DNA of 64,000 nucleotides, taken from contig NZ_RKQF01000001.1 in NCBI RefSeq assembly GCF_003814875.1, positions 7,006,001 to 7,070,000 on the forward strand, given 5' to 3'. Source of the stretch: Streptomyces sp. Ag109_O5-1 (GTDB taxonomy: Bacteria; Actinomycetota; Actinomycetes; Streptomycetales; Streptomycetaceae). Each line of letters opens with the position of its first letter. The first letter of the stretch is position 1. The translations under genes and the position numbers were made by a program. This document shows positions 52,427 to 60,212 of the stretch, piece by piece. Below the pieces are notes generated by a model that was not told where the DNA came from, did not search any database, and saw nothing but the letters and a program-made list of their open reading frames with translations.

Positions 52427-52873
52427 TCAACCAAGCACGATCGTCACGTCGATGTTCCCGCGTGTCGCGTTCGAGTACGGGCACACCTCGTGGGCGGCGT
52501 CCACCAGCTTCGCCGCGACGTCCGCGTCCAGCACCGGCAGCGAGACGCTGAGGGCGACCGCGAGACCGTAGCCGCGCTGCTTGTTCGGGCCGATACCGAC
52601 CTTCGCGGCGACCGTGGAGCCGGTCAGGTCGTAGCCCGCGCGGTTGCCGACGAGGATCAGGGCGTTGTGGAAGCAGGAGCTGTAGCCGGCCGCGAACAGC
52701 TGCTCCGGGTTGGTGCCGTTCCCGTCCCCGCCCAGCTCCGGCGGCATCGCCACCTTGAGGTCGATCTGGCCGTCCTGACTGGTGACATACCCGTTCCGGC
52801 CGCCGTGCGCGGTCGCCTCGGCGACATACATGATCTTCGTCGGACGGGTGTCGACGGTGGCGCCTTCGATCAC
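52427..52873 (-). CDS. ohr: Organic hydroperoxide resistance protein
   Basis: Ohr is a thiol peroxidase that reduces organic and fatty-acid hydroperoxides. The 148 residues hold the two redox cysteines Cys67 (GYSSCFHNAL) and Cys131 (EVCPYSNATRGN), as the family requires. GTG at 52873 has GGGGGAGG 8 bases upstream. The OhrR regulator lies directly upstream in the same direction, with a dyad between them. Confidence 0.95.
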   Translation of the reverse strand: MIEGATVDTRPTKIMYVAEATAHGGRNGYVTSQDGQIDLKVAMPPELGGDGNGTNPEQLFAAGYSSCFHNALILVGNRAGYDLTGSTVAAKVGIGPNKQRGYGLAVALSVSLPVLDADVAAKLVDAAHEVCPYSNATRGNIDVTIVLG

Positions 52874-52919
52874 GGCGGGACCTCCCCCAGGACAGAAACA
52901 GTGGTGGGCAACACAGATG

Positions 52920-52940
52920 TGTGCAAGCACATCGTGCACA
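52920..52940 (-). promoter_or_regulatory. Candidate OhrR operator
   Basis: TGTGCA, nine bases, TGCACA forms a dyad 46 bases upstream of the ohr start, in the gap after ohrR. A shorter palindrome, GTGCAAGCAC, overlaps it. The position suits OhrR repression, but the sequence is not a known consensus to me. Confidence 0.5.
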
Positions 52941-53006
52941 AGGTACCGACCGGTAGGAAGCCCTGGGATTACCAGGGGGGTGGAAACCGTGGGTAACAGG
53001 AGGCGG

Positions 53007-53468
53007 CTATGCCGGCCGGGAGGCCGCCCTGCCCGCCCGTTCCGCGAGCTCCCGCAGCTCCTCGCGCAGCCGCGCCACGTCCGCCCCGCCCAGACCCGTC
53101 GTCGTGAGCAGGGCGCCGGGTATGCGCGCCGCGCGCTCCCTCAGTTCCTCCGCGCGCCCGGTGCACGCGACGAGCACCGAGCGCTCGTCCTGCTCCGAGC
53201 GCTCCCTGCGCACCAGGCCGGCCGCCTCCAGCCGCTTCAGCAGCGGCGACACCGTGCCGTAGTCGAGACGGAGCGCGCCGCCCAGGTCCTTGACCGTGGT
53301 CTCGCCCCGCTCCCACAGGACGAGCAGTACGAGGTACTGCGGGTAGGTGAGCCCGAGTTCGTCGAGGAGGGGACGGTAGGCGGCGGTCACCGCGCGCTGC
53401 GCGGCGTACAGCGCGAAGCACAGTTGGTCGTCCAGCCGTGGCGGTCCCGCGTCCTCTTGATGCGTCAC
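53007..53468 (-). CDS. ohrR: MarR family peroxide-sensing repressor OhrR
   Basis: This 153-residue MarR regulator has the reactive Cys17 in DDQLCFALYAA, the site that organic peroxides oxidise in OhrR. The winged helix contains LGGALRLDYGTVSPLLKRL. GTG at 53468 puts the Cys at the expected N-terminal place. A second Cys in VLVACTGR could matter for two-Cys regulation. It precedes ohr in the same direction and likely represses it. Confidence 0.95.
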   Translation of the reverse strand: MTHQEDAGPPRLDDQLCFALYAAQRAVTAAYRPLLDELGLTYPQYLVLLVLWERGETTVKDLGGALRLDYGTVSPLLKRLEAAGLVRRERSEQDERSVLVACTGRAEELRERAARIPGALLTTTGLGGADVARLREELRELAERAGRAASRPA

Positions 53469-53521
53469 GCGCCCATTGTCCCGGACGCGGAGAGGCGGCG
53501 GACGGCCGTCACGGAAACGCG

Positions 53522-54280
53522 TCACATGCCACGGCGCGCGGCGGCCGCCGCGCGCGGGTCGAAGCCGAACGGCAGTTCCAGCCGGTGCGCGCGCATCAGG
53601 GCGTCGTCGGAGAGCAGGTCACCGGTGGGCCCGTCGGCGGCGATCGTGCCGTAGCTCAGGATCACGGAGCGCGGGCACAGCTCCAGGGCGTAGGGCAGGT
53701 CGTGGGTGACCATGAGGACCGTGACGTCCAGGGAGCGCAGGATGTCGGCGAGTTCGCGCCGGGAGGCCGGGTCGAGGTTGGAGGAGGGCTCGTCGAGGAC
53801 GAGGATCTCCGGTTCCATGGCGAGCACGGTGGCGACGGCGACCCGGCGGCGCTGGCCGAAGGACAGGTGGTGCGGCGGGCGTTCGGCGAAGCCGGCCATG
53901 CCGACCCGGTCCAGGGCGGCACGCACGCGTGGCTCCAGTTCCGCGCCCTTCAGACCGGCCGCCGCCGGTCCGAACGCCACGTCCTCGCGCACCGTCGGCA
54001 TGAACAGCTGGTCGTCCGGGTCCTGGAAGACGATGCCCACCCGGCGCCGGATCTCCGCCATGTGCCGCTTGCCGACCGGCAGCCCGGCCACCGTCACCGT
54101 GCCCGTGCCGCCGCTCAGGATGCCGTTGAGGTGCAGCACGAGGGTGGTCTTGCCGGCGCCGTTCGGGCCGAGCAGCGCGACGCGTTCACCGCGCGCGACG
54201 GTGAAGTCCACGCCGAACAGGGCCTGGTGCCCGTCCGGGTAGGCGAAGGCGAGGCCGGAGACCTCCAGAGAAGCAGTCAC
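53522..54280 (-). CDS. cbiO: ECF transporter ATPase (CbiO/NikO type)
   Basis: This 252-residue ATPase energises a metal ECF transporter. Walker A is GPNGAGKTT, the Q loop FQDPDDQLF, signature LSFGQRRRVAVA and Walker B ILVLDEPSSNLDP. GTG at 54280 overlaps the cbiQ stop (GTGA), so it is coupled to cbiQ. The longer frame to 54343 is inside cbiQ. It is the last gene of the cbiM-cbiQ-cbiO operon. Confidence 0.92.
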   Translation of the reverse strand: MTASLEVSGLAFAYPDGHQALFGVDFTVARGERVALLGPNGAGKTTLVLHLNGILSGGTGTVTVAGLPVGKRHMAEIRRRVGIVFQDPDDQLFMPTVREDVAFGPAAAGLKGAELEPRVRAALDRVGMAGFAERPPHHLSFGQRRRVAVATVLAMEPEILVLDEPSSNLDPASRRELADILRSLDVTVLMVTHDLPYALELCPRSVILSYGTIAADGPTGDLLSDDALMRAHRLELPFGFDPRAAAAARRGM

Positions 54281-55038
54281 AGGGCCCATCCCAACAGGCA
54301 GACGACAAGGGCGGACAGGGGCAGCGCGAAGGCGCGGGACCACTCGGCCCGGGACGCGGTCACCTCGTCGATGACCGGCACCGAACCGGCGTACCCCCGG
54401 CTCACCATGGCCAGGTGGACGCGCTCCCCGCGTTCGTAGGAGCGGATGAACAGCGCGCCCGCGGACTTCGCGAGCACGCCCCAGTGGCGCACGCCCCGCG
54501 CTTCGAACCCGCGCGACTCCCGGGCGATCCGCATCCGCCGCATCTCGTCGGTGACGACGTCGCCGTAGCGGATCATGAACGAGGCGATCTGGACGAGCAG
54601 CGGCGGGAGCTTCAGCCGCTGGAGGCCCAGAAGCAGCTCACGGAGCTCTGTGGTGGCCGCCAGGAGGACGGAGGCGGCGACGCCGAGTGTTCCCTTGGCG
54701 AGGACGTTCCAGGCGCCCCAGAGGCCGTTCACGCTGAGCGGGAGGCCGAGGACATCGACCCGCTCGCCCCCCGCCACGAACGGCATCAGCACCGCGAACG
54801 CGACGAACGGCACCTCGATCAGCAGCCGCCGCAGCAGGAAGCCGGCGGGCACGCGCGCGTGCTGTGCGACGAACGCGAGCAGCACGGCAGACAGCGCGAA
54901 CGCCCATATCGCCGCGCGCGGTGTGGAGACCATCACGACCACGAAGGCGAAGGCGGCGGCGAGCTTGGTGTGCGGCGGGAGCGCGTGCACGGGGGAGTGC
55001 GCGTGCCGGTGGAGCCGGTGCGCGTGGCCCGAGCCCAT
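54277..55038 (-). CDS. cbiQ: ECF transporter membrane subunit (CbiQ/NikQ type)
   Basis: This 253-residue membrane protein is the T component of the transporter. It has a His-rich N-terminus (GSGHAHRLHRHAHSPVHAL), about five helices, and the coupling-helix motifs ARESRGF and SRGYAG. The His-rich start may bind metal. ATG at 55038 lies two bases after the cbiM stop. The frame to 55212 is not supported. Confidence 0.92.
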   Translation of the reverse strand: MGSGHAHRLHRHAHSPVHALPPHTKLAAAFAFVVVMVSTPRAAIWAFALSAVLLAFVAQHARVPAGFLLRRLLIEVPFVAFAVLMPFVAGGERVDVLGLPLSVNGLWGAWNVLAKGTLGVAASVLLAATTELRELLLGLQRLKLPPLLVQIASFMIRYGDVVTDEMRRMRIARESRGFEARGVRHWGVLAKSAGALFIRSYERGERVHLAMVSRGYAGSVPVIDEVTASRAEWSRAFALPLSALVVCLLGWAL

Positions 55039-55039
55039 C

Positions 55040-56116
55040 TCAGCGCACCCGGGAGGGGACGCTCGTACGGCGTCTGCGCACCGCCCAGAACACCACGCTG
55101 CCGGCGGCGACGGTCGTGCCCACCCCGATGACGCCCGCGAGGCCGCCCGACAGGCGGGCGTCGGAGACGTCCTCGACGCCGTAGTCGGCGAGCGGGGAAC
55201 CCGCGGCGGCATGCTCCTCCGTCCTCGCGTCGATGCCCTGGTCGCGGGCGACCTTCTCCAGGCCGTCGGGGTCGGAGGAGGCGTAGAAGCTGACGAAACC
55301 GGCGAGCACCAGGGACGTCACCAGACCGGTGGCCCACACGGCGCGACGGGAGGCGCGCGCCCCCGCCACGGGCGCGGAGGGCGCCGAGGGCGCGTCCACC
55401 AGCACGCCGTTCACGCGCAGCTTCAGCCCCTGCCGCATCCCGCGCGCCCCGTACACCAGGTCGGGGCGGACGGCGATGACGGCGCCGACCGTGAGCGCGG
55501 TGATCGCGGCCTCACCGACGCCGATCAGCACATGCACGCCGATCATCGCCGTGGCCACCTTGCCGATGGACACGTCGGTGGTGCCGCCGACGGCGTAGAG
55601 GAGCGTGAAGGCGACGGAGGCGGCCGGGACGGAGAGCAGGGCGGCGACGAAGGAGGCGGCGGTCACCGAGCGCCGGGAGCGCGGCAGGACCTTCAGCGGA
55701 CCCCGGAAGACGGCGTACGCGACCACGGTCGTCACGATCGCCATGTCGGTGATGTTCACGCCGAGCGCGGTCAGCCCGCCGTCCGCGAACAGGATGCCCT
55801 GCATGAGCAGGACGACGGACACGCACAGCACCCCCGTGAAGGGGCCGACGAGGATCGCGGCCAGCGCCCCGCCGAGAAGATGGCCGCTTGTTCCGGCCGC
55901 GACGGGGAAGTTGAGCATCTGTACAGCGAAGATGAACGCCGCCACCAGGCCCGCCAGCGGAGCGGTCCGTTCTCCCCCACGCTCGGCTTCGCTCGCGCGG
56001 GAGGTGCCCCCCTGTTCCTGGCGGGCGCCGCGCAGGCTCACCGCGAGGGCGCCGACCGCGACCGCTCCGGTGACCGCGGAGGTGGGGGCGTCGAAGAATC
56101 CGTCAGGTACATGCAC
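55040..56116 (-). CDS. cbiM: ECF metal transporter substrate subunit CbiM/NikM with PDGLE domain
   Basis: This 358-residue subunit binds Co2+ or Ni2+. It begins MHVPDGFFD with the conserved His2 used in metal binding, and has about seven helices up to residue 230. The C-terminal PDGLE/CbiN-like domain (SDPDGLEKVARDQGI) is fused. GTG at 56116 has no ribosome site. TAAAAT lies 6 bases before it on the minus strand, so the mRNA is probably leaderless. A Nur-like operator overlapping the promoter suggests nickel as the metal. Confidence 0.9.
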   Translation of the reverse strand: MHVPDGFFDAPTSAVTGAVAVGALAVSLRGARQEQGGTSRASEAERGGERTAPLAGLVAAFIFAVQMLNFPVAAGTSGHLLGGALAAILVGPFTGVLCVSVVLLMQGILFADGGLTALGVNITDMAIVTTVVAYAVFRGPLKVLPRSRRSVTAASFVAALLSVPAASVAFTLLYAVGGTTDVSIGKVATAMIGVHVLIGVGEAAITALTVGAVIAVRPDLVYGARGMRQGLKLRVNGVLVDAPSAPSAPVAGARASRRAVWATGLVTSLVLAGFVSFYASSDPDGLEKVARDQGIDARTEEHAAAGSPLADYGVEDVSDARLSGGLAGVIGVGTTVAAGSVVFWAVRRRRTSVPSRVR

Positions 56117-56122
56117 CGTTCG

Positions 56123-56153
56123 ATTTTAGGGTTCTATTGCGAAGCTTTTGCAA
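56123..56153 (-). promoter_or_regulatory. Nur-like nickel operator and promoter of cbiMQO
   Basis: On the minus strand TTGCAA, five bases, TCGCAA occupies 56137-56153. It matches the Nur box pattern TTGCAA-N5-TTGCAA with one mismatch. The -10-like TAAAAT covers 56123-56128, six bases before the GTG. The operator overlaps the -35 position (TTGCAA, 19 bases from the -10), where repressor binding would block polymerase. Confidence 0.75.
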
Positions 56154-56297
56154 GAGCTAGAAGGTTGTGAATCGCACATCCGGGAGCGCGCGCGAGATAC
56201 GACGGCCCCCACAAGCGCATTCCGGAAAATGTGCGACATTGGAGGGAAAGCGGATGGACAGCTTTCGCAAAGGTCACGGAGCGTAAAGGGCAGTCCG

Positions 56298-56645
56298 ATG
56301 TCTGTAGTCGAGCAGTACGCGCGAGCCCACATCGTCACGGACGAGGACGAGCGGGTGGAGCCGCCCGCGGTGCCCGTCGTCCTGCGCTACGACCCCGACG
56401 CCGATCCGCGGTCGGTGCGGGTCGGGCTGCCCGGGACGGACGAGTGGACGTTCTCGCGCTCGCTGCTGGAGCAGGGCCTCAGGGCGCCGGCCGAGAGCGG
56501 CGACGTACGGGTGTGGCCGCTGGGGCGGGTGCAGGCCGTGGTGGAGTTCCACTCCGACCACGGCACATCGGTGGTGCAGTTCGAGTCGAAGGCGCTGCTG
56601 CGCTTCCTCAGGCGCACCTACATGGCCACTCCCGTGGCCGGCTGA
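56298..56645 (+). CDS. ssgE: SsgA-like sporulation protein, SsgE type
   Basis: SsgA-like proteins steer septum and spore-wall events in sporulating actinomycetes. SsgE has been linked to spore separation and maturation. The 115 residues contain VPVVLRYDPDADPRSVRVGL, WTFSRSLLEQGL and VVQFESKALLRFLRRTY, the family's conserved segments. ATG at 56298 follows AAAGGG. The neighbourhood (two PBP genes, O-mannosyltransferase) fits the ssgE locus of Streptomyces, which is the reason for naming this subtype; assignment among SsgB-G otherwise rests on resemblance only. Confidence 0.85.
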   Translation: MSVVEQYARAHIVTDEDERVEPPAVPVVLRYDPDADPRSVRVGLPGTDEWTFSRSLLEQGLRAPAESGDVRVWPLGRVQAVVEFHSDHGTSVVQFESKALLRFLRRTYMATPVAG

Positions 56646-56681
56646 AGAACCGCGCCGCAGGGGCAAGCGCCCCGCAGGGCC

Positions 56682-58355
56682 CTAGAGGGACGCCCCCAGC
56701 TTCAGCAGCGCCGCCACGATCGGTCCGGCCGTGTCGCCGCCGTGGCCGCCCGCCTGGACCACGCCCGCGGCCGCCAGGTCGCCGCAGTAGGCGGTGAACC
56801 AGCCGTTCGGCTTCTTCTGGCCGTCGACCTCGGCGGAGCCCGTCTTGGCGCCGCAGCTCGAACTCAGGCCCGACATCGCCTTGGCCGCCGTACCGTAGGC
56901 CGCCGTGTAGGACATGACATCCTTCAGCTCGGACTGAGTCTTCGACGACATCGTCCGGGAGGCCTTCGCGATCGTCCGGTTGTCGACGCTCGGGGAGACC
57001 AGGTACGGCTGGTGGAAGGAGCCGGTCGACACGGTCGACGACACCGACGCCATGTTCAGCGGGTTCATCCGCACCCCGCCCTGCCCGATCAGCGAGGCAC
57101 CCATCTGCGCGCCGCTCTGCACCGGGACCGAGCCGTCGAAGGTCGGGACGCCGATGGCCCAGTTGTTCATTCCCAGGCCGTAGACCTGCTGGGCCTCGGT
57201 CGTCAGGTCGCTGTTGGACAGCTTCGGCGCGAAGTCGATGAAGGCGTTGTTGCAGGAGGCACCGAAGCTCAGCTTGAACGAGCCCTGCTTGATCTCGGAG
57301 TTGTCGTCGTTGTGGAACGTCCAGCCCGCCAGCTTGTACGTCTTCGGGCAGGGGTGCGACGCGTCCGGGGTGATGAGGTTCTTCTCGAACAGCATCGTCG
57401 ATGTGACGATCTTCATCGTCGACCCGGGGGCCAGTGAGCCCTGGAAGGCCACGTTGAAGCCGTGACTGCTGTTGGCGACGGCGAGGATCTCGCCGGTCGA
57501 GGGCCGCATCATCACGACCGAGGCGTTCTTCTGCGTGGTGACCTGCTTCTCGGCGGCCGCCTGCAGGGTCGGGCTGAGCGTCGTCTTCACCGTGCCCGGG
57601 GTGCCCTTGCTGAGCTCGACGAGGGTCTTGTCGGACGCTCCCGCCTTCTCGGATGCCTTGCCGCGCACCACGCGCAGTTCGACGCCCGCCTTGCCGCCCG
57701 CCGTCTTGCCGAACTTCTCGCGCAGCCCGTCGAGCACCGAGCCCAGCGACGGGTACTTGGCGGTGGTGATCTCCCCGCCGTCGCGGTCCAGGGCCTTGAT
57801 GGGCGGGGTCCCGGACTCGCCGGTGACCAGGGTGTCGCCGTCCTTCATGTCCGGCTGGACGACCGAGGCGTGCCAGTCGACCAGCGGCTTGCCGTCGCTC
57901 TTGCGCCGGACGACGGTGAACGCGGAGTCGTACGACAACGGCTTGCTGACGCCCTTGTACGACACCGTCGCCTTCACGGAGAACGGGACCTTGTCGCCGG
58001 TGCGGGTGCCCTCGGTGAGGGTGACGTCCTTGATGTGGGCGTCCTTGCTGTAGCCGGTCAGCAGCCGGATGCAGGCCGCGGCGTCGTCCGTGACGGCGGC
58101 GGCCGAGGTGGCCTTGCCCTGCTGCCAGGACGCCAGGAAGGTCCGGGCCGTCGTCTGCACCTCGGTCGCCGACAGCGGGCCGGTCTTGACGTCCTTGTGG
58201 TTGGCGGAGCTCGACGACGCCGCGTCGGCCGCCGCCCCGCCGCCGTACAGCGCGTAGAGGCCGAAGCCGGCGCCGCCGACGACGACGGCGATCATCCCGC
58301 CGATGACGGCGGGTCTCTTCTGCCGTCGTCCGACGGCGCGCCTTCTCTTGCCCAC
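56682..58355 (-). CDS. Penicillin-binding transpeptidase (first of a tandem)
   Basis: This 557-residue class B-type penicillin-binding protein cross-links peptidoglycan outside the membrane. One N-terminal anchor helix (about 16-38) is followed by an NTF2-like MecA_N-type domain (about 60-170). The transpeptidase domain has Ser312-x-x-Lys315 (GSTMK), SCN at 367-369 and KTG at 504-506. It is a close paralogue of the neighbouring 58459-60069 gene. ATG at 58355 with GAGGAACTGAGC upstream. Confidence 0.93.
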   Translation of the reverse strand: MGKRRRAVGRRQKRPAVIGGMIAVVVGGAGFGLYALYGGGAAADAASSSSANHKDVKTGPLSATEVQTTARTFLASWQQGKATSAAAVTDDAAACIRLLTGYSKDAHIKDVTLTEGTRTGDKVPFSVKATVSYKGVSKPLSYDSAFTVVRRKSDGKPLVDWHASVVQPDMKDGDTLVTGESGTPPIKALDRDGGEITTAKYPSLGSVLDGLREKFGKTAGGKAGVELRVVRGKASEKAGASDKTLVELSKGTPGTVKTTLSPTLQAAAEKQVTTQKNASVVMMRPSTGEILAVANSSHGFNVAFQGSLAPGSTMKIVTSTMLFEKNLITPDASHPCPKTYKLAGWTFHNDDNSEIKQGSFKLSFGASCNNAFIDFAPKLSNSDLTTEAQQVYGLGMNNWAIGVPTFDGSVPVQSGAQMGASLIGQGGVRMNPLNMASVSSTVSTGSFHQPYLVSPSVDNRTIAKASRTMSSKTQSELKDVMSYTAAYGTAAKAMSGLSSSCGAKTGSAEVDGQKKPNGWFTAYCGDLAAAGVVQAGGHGGDTAGPIVAALLKLGASL

Positions 58356-58458
58356 AGCTCAGTTCCTCCGCGCACTTCCCCAGGGTCCCCGCCGCCCCGT
58401 TGCCCTCACGCTCCCCAACGACTGCACCAGCCTAGAGTCCCGGCCTGTGGGAGTGACG

Positions 58459-60069
58459 TCAGCCACCGATCCGTAGCACGCTTGCGACAATCGGCCCGGC
58501 CGCGTCGATGCCGTGACCGCCGTCCTGGGTCATGGCCGCGGCCGCGACGTCGTTGCGGTAGCCGGCGAACCAGCTGTTCGACTTGGTCTGCCCGTCGACC
58601 TCCGCGGACCCCGTCTTGGCGCCGATGCTGCCGCGCAGGCCGCGCATCACACCGGCCGCGGTGCCGCTGGTCGCGGTGCGGTTCATCATCGCGCGCAGCT
58701 GTGCGGCCGTACCGGCCGACAGACCCTTCGCGGTGGCCAGGTCACGGTCGTCCAGCTTCTGCGAGACCAGCACCGGCTGCCGGAAGGTGCCCGTCGACGC
58801 GGTCGCCGCCACGGAGGCCATGTTCAGCGGGCTCATCTGCACCTGGCCCTGGCCGATCAGGTTGGCCGCGGTGTCCGGGCCGCCGGAGGCCGGCACCCGC
58901 CCGTCGAAGCTCGGGATGCCGACCTTCCAGTTGTTCCTCCCGAGCCCGAAGCGGTCCTCGGCCTCCTTGGTGAGCGAGTCGACCTGCACCGAGTCCGCGT
59001 ACTTCACGAACGCGGTGTTGCACGACCGCGCGAAGCTGTCCGAGAGGGTGGCCTTCTCGTCCGGCTCCAGTCCCTTGAGGTTGCTGAAGGTCTGGCTCTG
59101 CCAGGTCGCGGTCGGCGGGCAGGGCGCCGGGCCGGTGGCCGTCGTGAGGCCGGTGTCGATGAGGGTGGCCGCACTGATGATCTTCATGGTGGAGCCGGGC
59201 GCCAGCTCGCCGAGGAAGGCCGCGTTGAAGCCGTCGTCGCGGTGGTTGGCGACCGCGAGCACCTCGCCGGTGCTGGGTTTGACGGCCACCACCGACGACT
59301 CGGCGTACTTCGTCACCGCCGTCTCGGCGGCGGCCTGCACGCGCGCGTCGAGCGTCGTACGCAGCTTGCCCGCCTTGCCCTCCTCAAGGGTCAGCAGCGT
59401 CGTGTCGGCGGACTCCTCGGACGCGTGCCGGATCACCAGCTCCACACCCGGGGTGCCGCCCGCCTTGTCGCCGTAGCGGCTGCGCAGCTCGTCCAGGATC
59501 GGGCCCAGCGACGGGTACTTCTCCTTCGTGAGCACCTTGCCGTCGCGGTCCACGGCCTCGATCGGCGGACTCGCCGCCTCGCCGGTGGACAGGGTGTCGC
59601 CGCGCCGCAGGTCCGGATGGACCACGGACGGCGCCCAGTCGACGAGCGCGCGGTGCGTGGTCTCGCCGCGCACGATCTTCAGTGAGCTCTTGTAGGCGAG
59701 CGGCTTCGACTTCCCGCCGTAGGACACCGTCGCCTTCACGGCGAACGGCACGGTGGCGCCGGTCGCCGTGCCGGGCGTGATCTGCACGTCCTTGATGTGC
59801 GCGGTGGCGCTGAAGGACGTGAGTACGGGCTCGGCGTCCGCGGAGTCGTTCGTGAACGACGCCGCCGTCACCGACTCGCCCTTCTCCCAGGCCGTGAAGA
59901 ACTTCTGGGTGGTGTCCTTGATCTCGTCGTTCGTGGGCGGCCCCGTCCGTACGGACGGCGTGCTGTCACCGTGCAGCGCCGACAGGACGTTGTAGGCGGC
60001 GTAACCGCCCCCGCCCAGCATGGCCGCGCAGGCACCGCCGATGATGGCGCCCTTGACCCCCTTGCGCAT
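58459..60069 (-). CDS. Penicillin-binding transpeptidase (second of a tandem)
   Basis: This 536-residue penicillin-binding protein has the same architecture as its neighbour: anchor helix, MecA_N-type domain and transpeptidase domain. Active-site motifs are Ser293-x-x-Lys296 (GSTMK), SCN at 349-351 and KTG at 485-487. ATG at 60069 with GGGGAGGG upstream. The two genes lie head-to-tail 103 bases apart and presumably arose by duplication. Confidence 0.93.
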   Translation of the reverse strand: MRKGVKGAIIGGACAAMLGGGGYAAYNVLSALHGDSTPSVRTGPPTNDEIKDTTQKFFTAWEKGESVTAASFTNDSADAEPVLTSFSATAHIKDVQITPGTATGATVPFAVKATVSYGGKSKPLAYKSSLKIVRGETTHRALVDWAPSVVHPDLRRGDTLSTGEAASPPIEAVDRDGKVLTKEKYPSLGPILDELRSRYGDKAGGTPGVELVIRHASEESADTTLLTLEEGKAGKLRTTLDARVQAAAETAVTKYAESSVVAVKPSTGEVLAVANHRDDGFNAAFLGELAPGSTMKIISAATLIDTGLTTATGPAPCPPTATWQSQTFSNLKGLEPDEKATLSDSFARSCNTAFVKYADSVQVDSLTKEAEDRFGLGRNNWKVGIPSFDGRVPASGGPDTAANLIGQGQVQMSPLNMASVAATASTGTFRQPVLVSQKLDDRDLATAKGLSAGTAAQLRAMMNRTATSGTAAGVMRGLRGSIGAKTGSAEVDGQTKSNSWFAGYRNDVAAAAMTQDGGHGIDAAGPIVASVLRIGG

Positions 60070-60212
60070 GGTGCGAAATCCCTCCCCGTGTGCTTTTGCC
60101 GTGTTTTGTGAACGCGTTCAAAAGCTGGTTGTGGCTCGCACTGTAGGTCGTTGTGAAGCTCCTGTGGCAGGTGTTGGCCGATTGTTGTCCGAACGGAGAT
60201 CAGGGATGTGGC

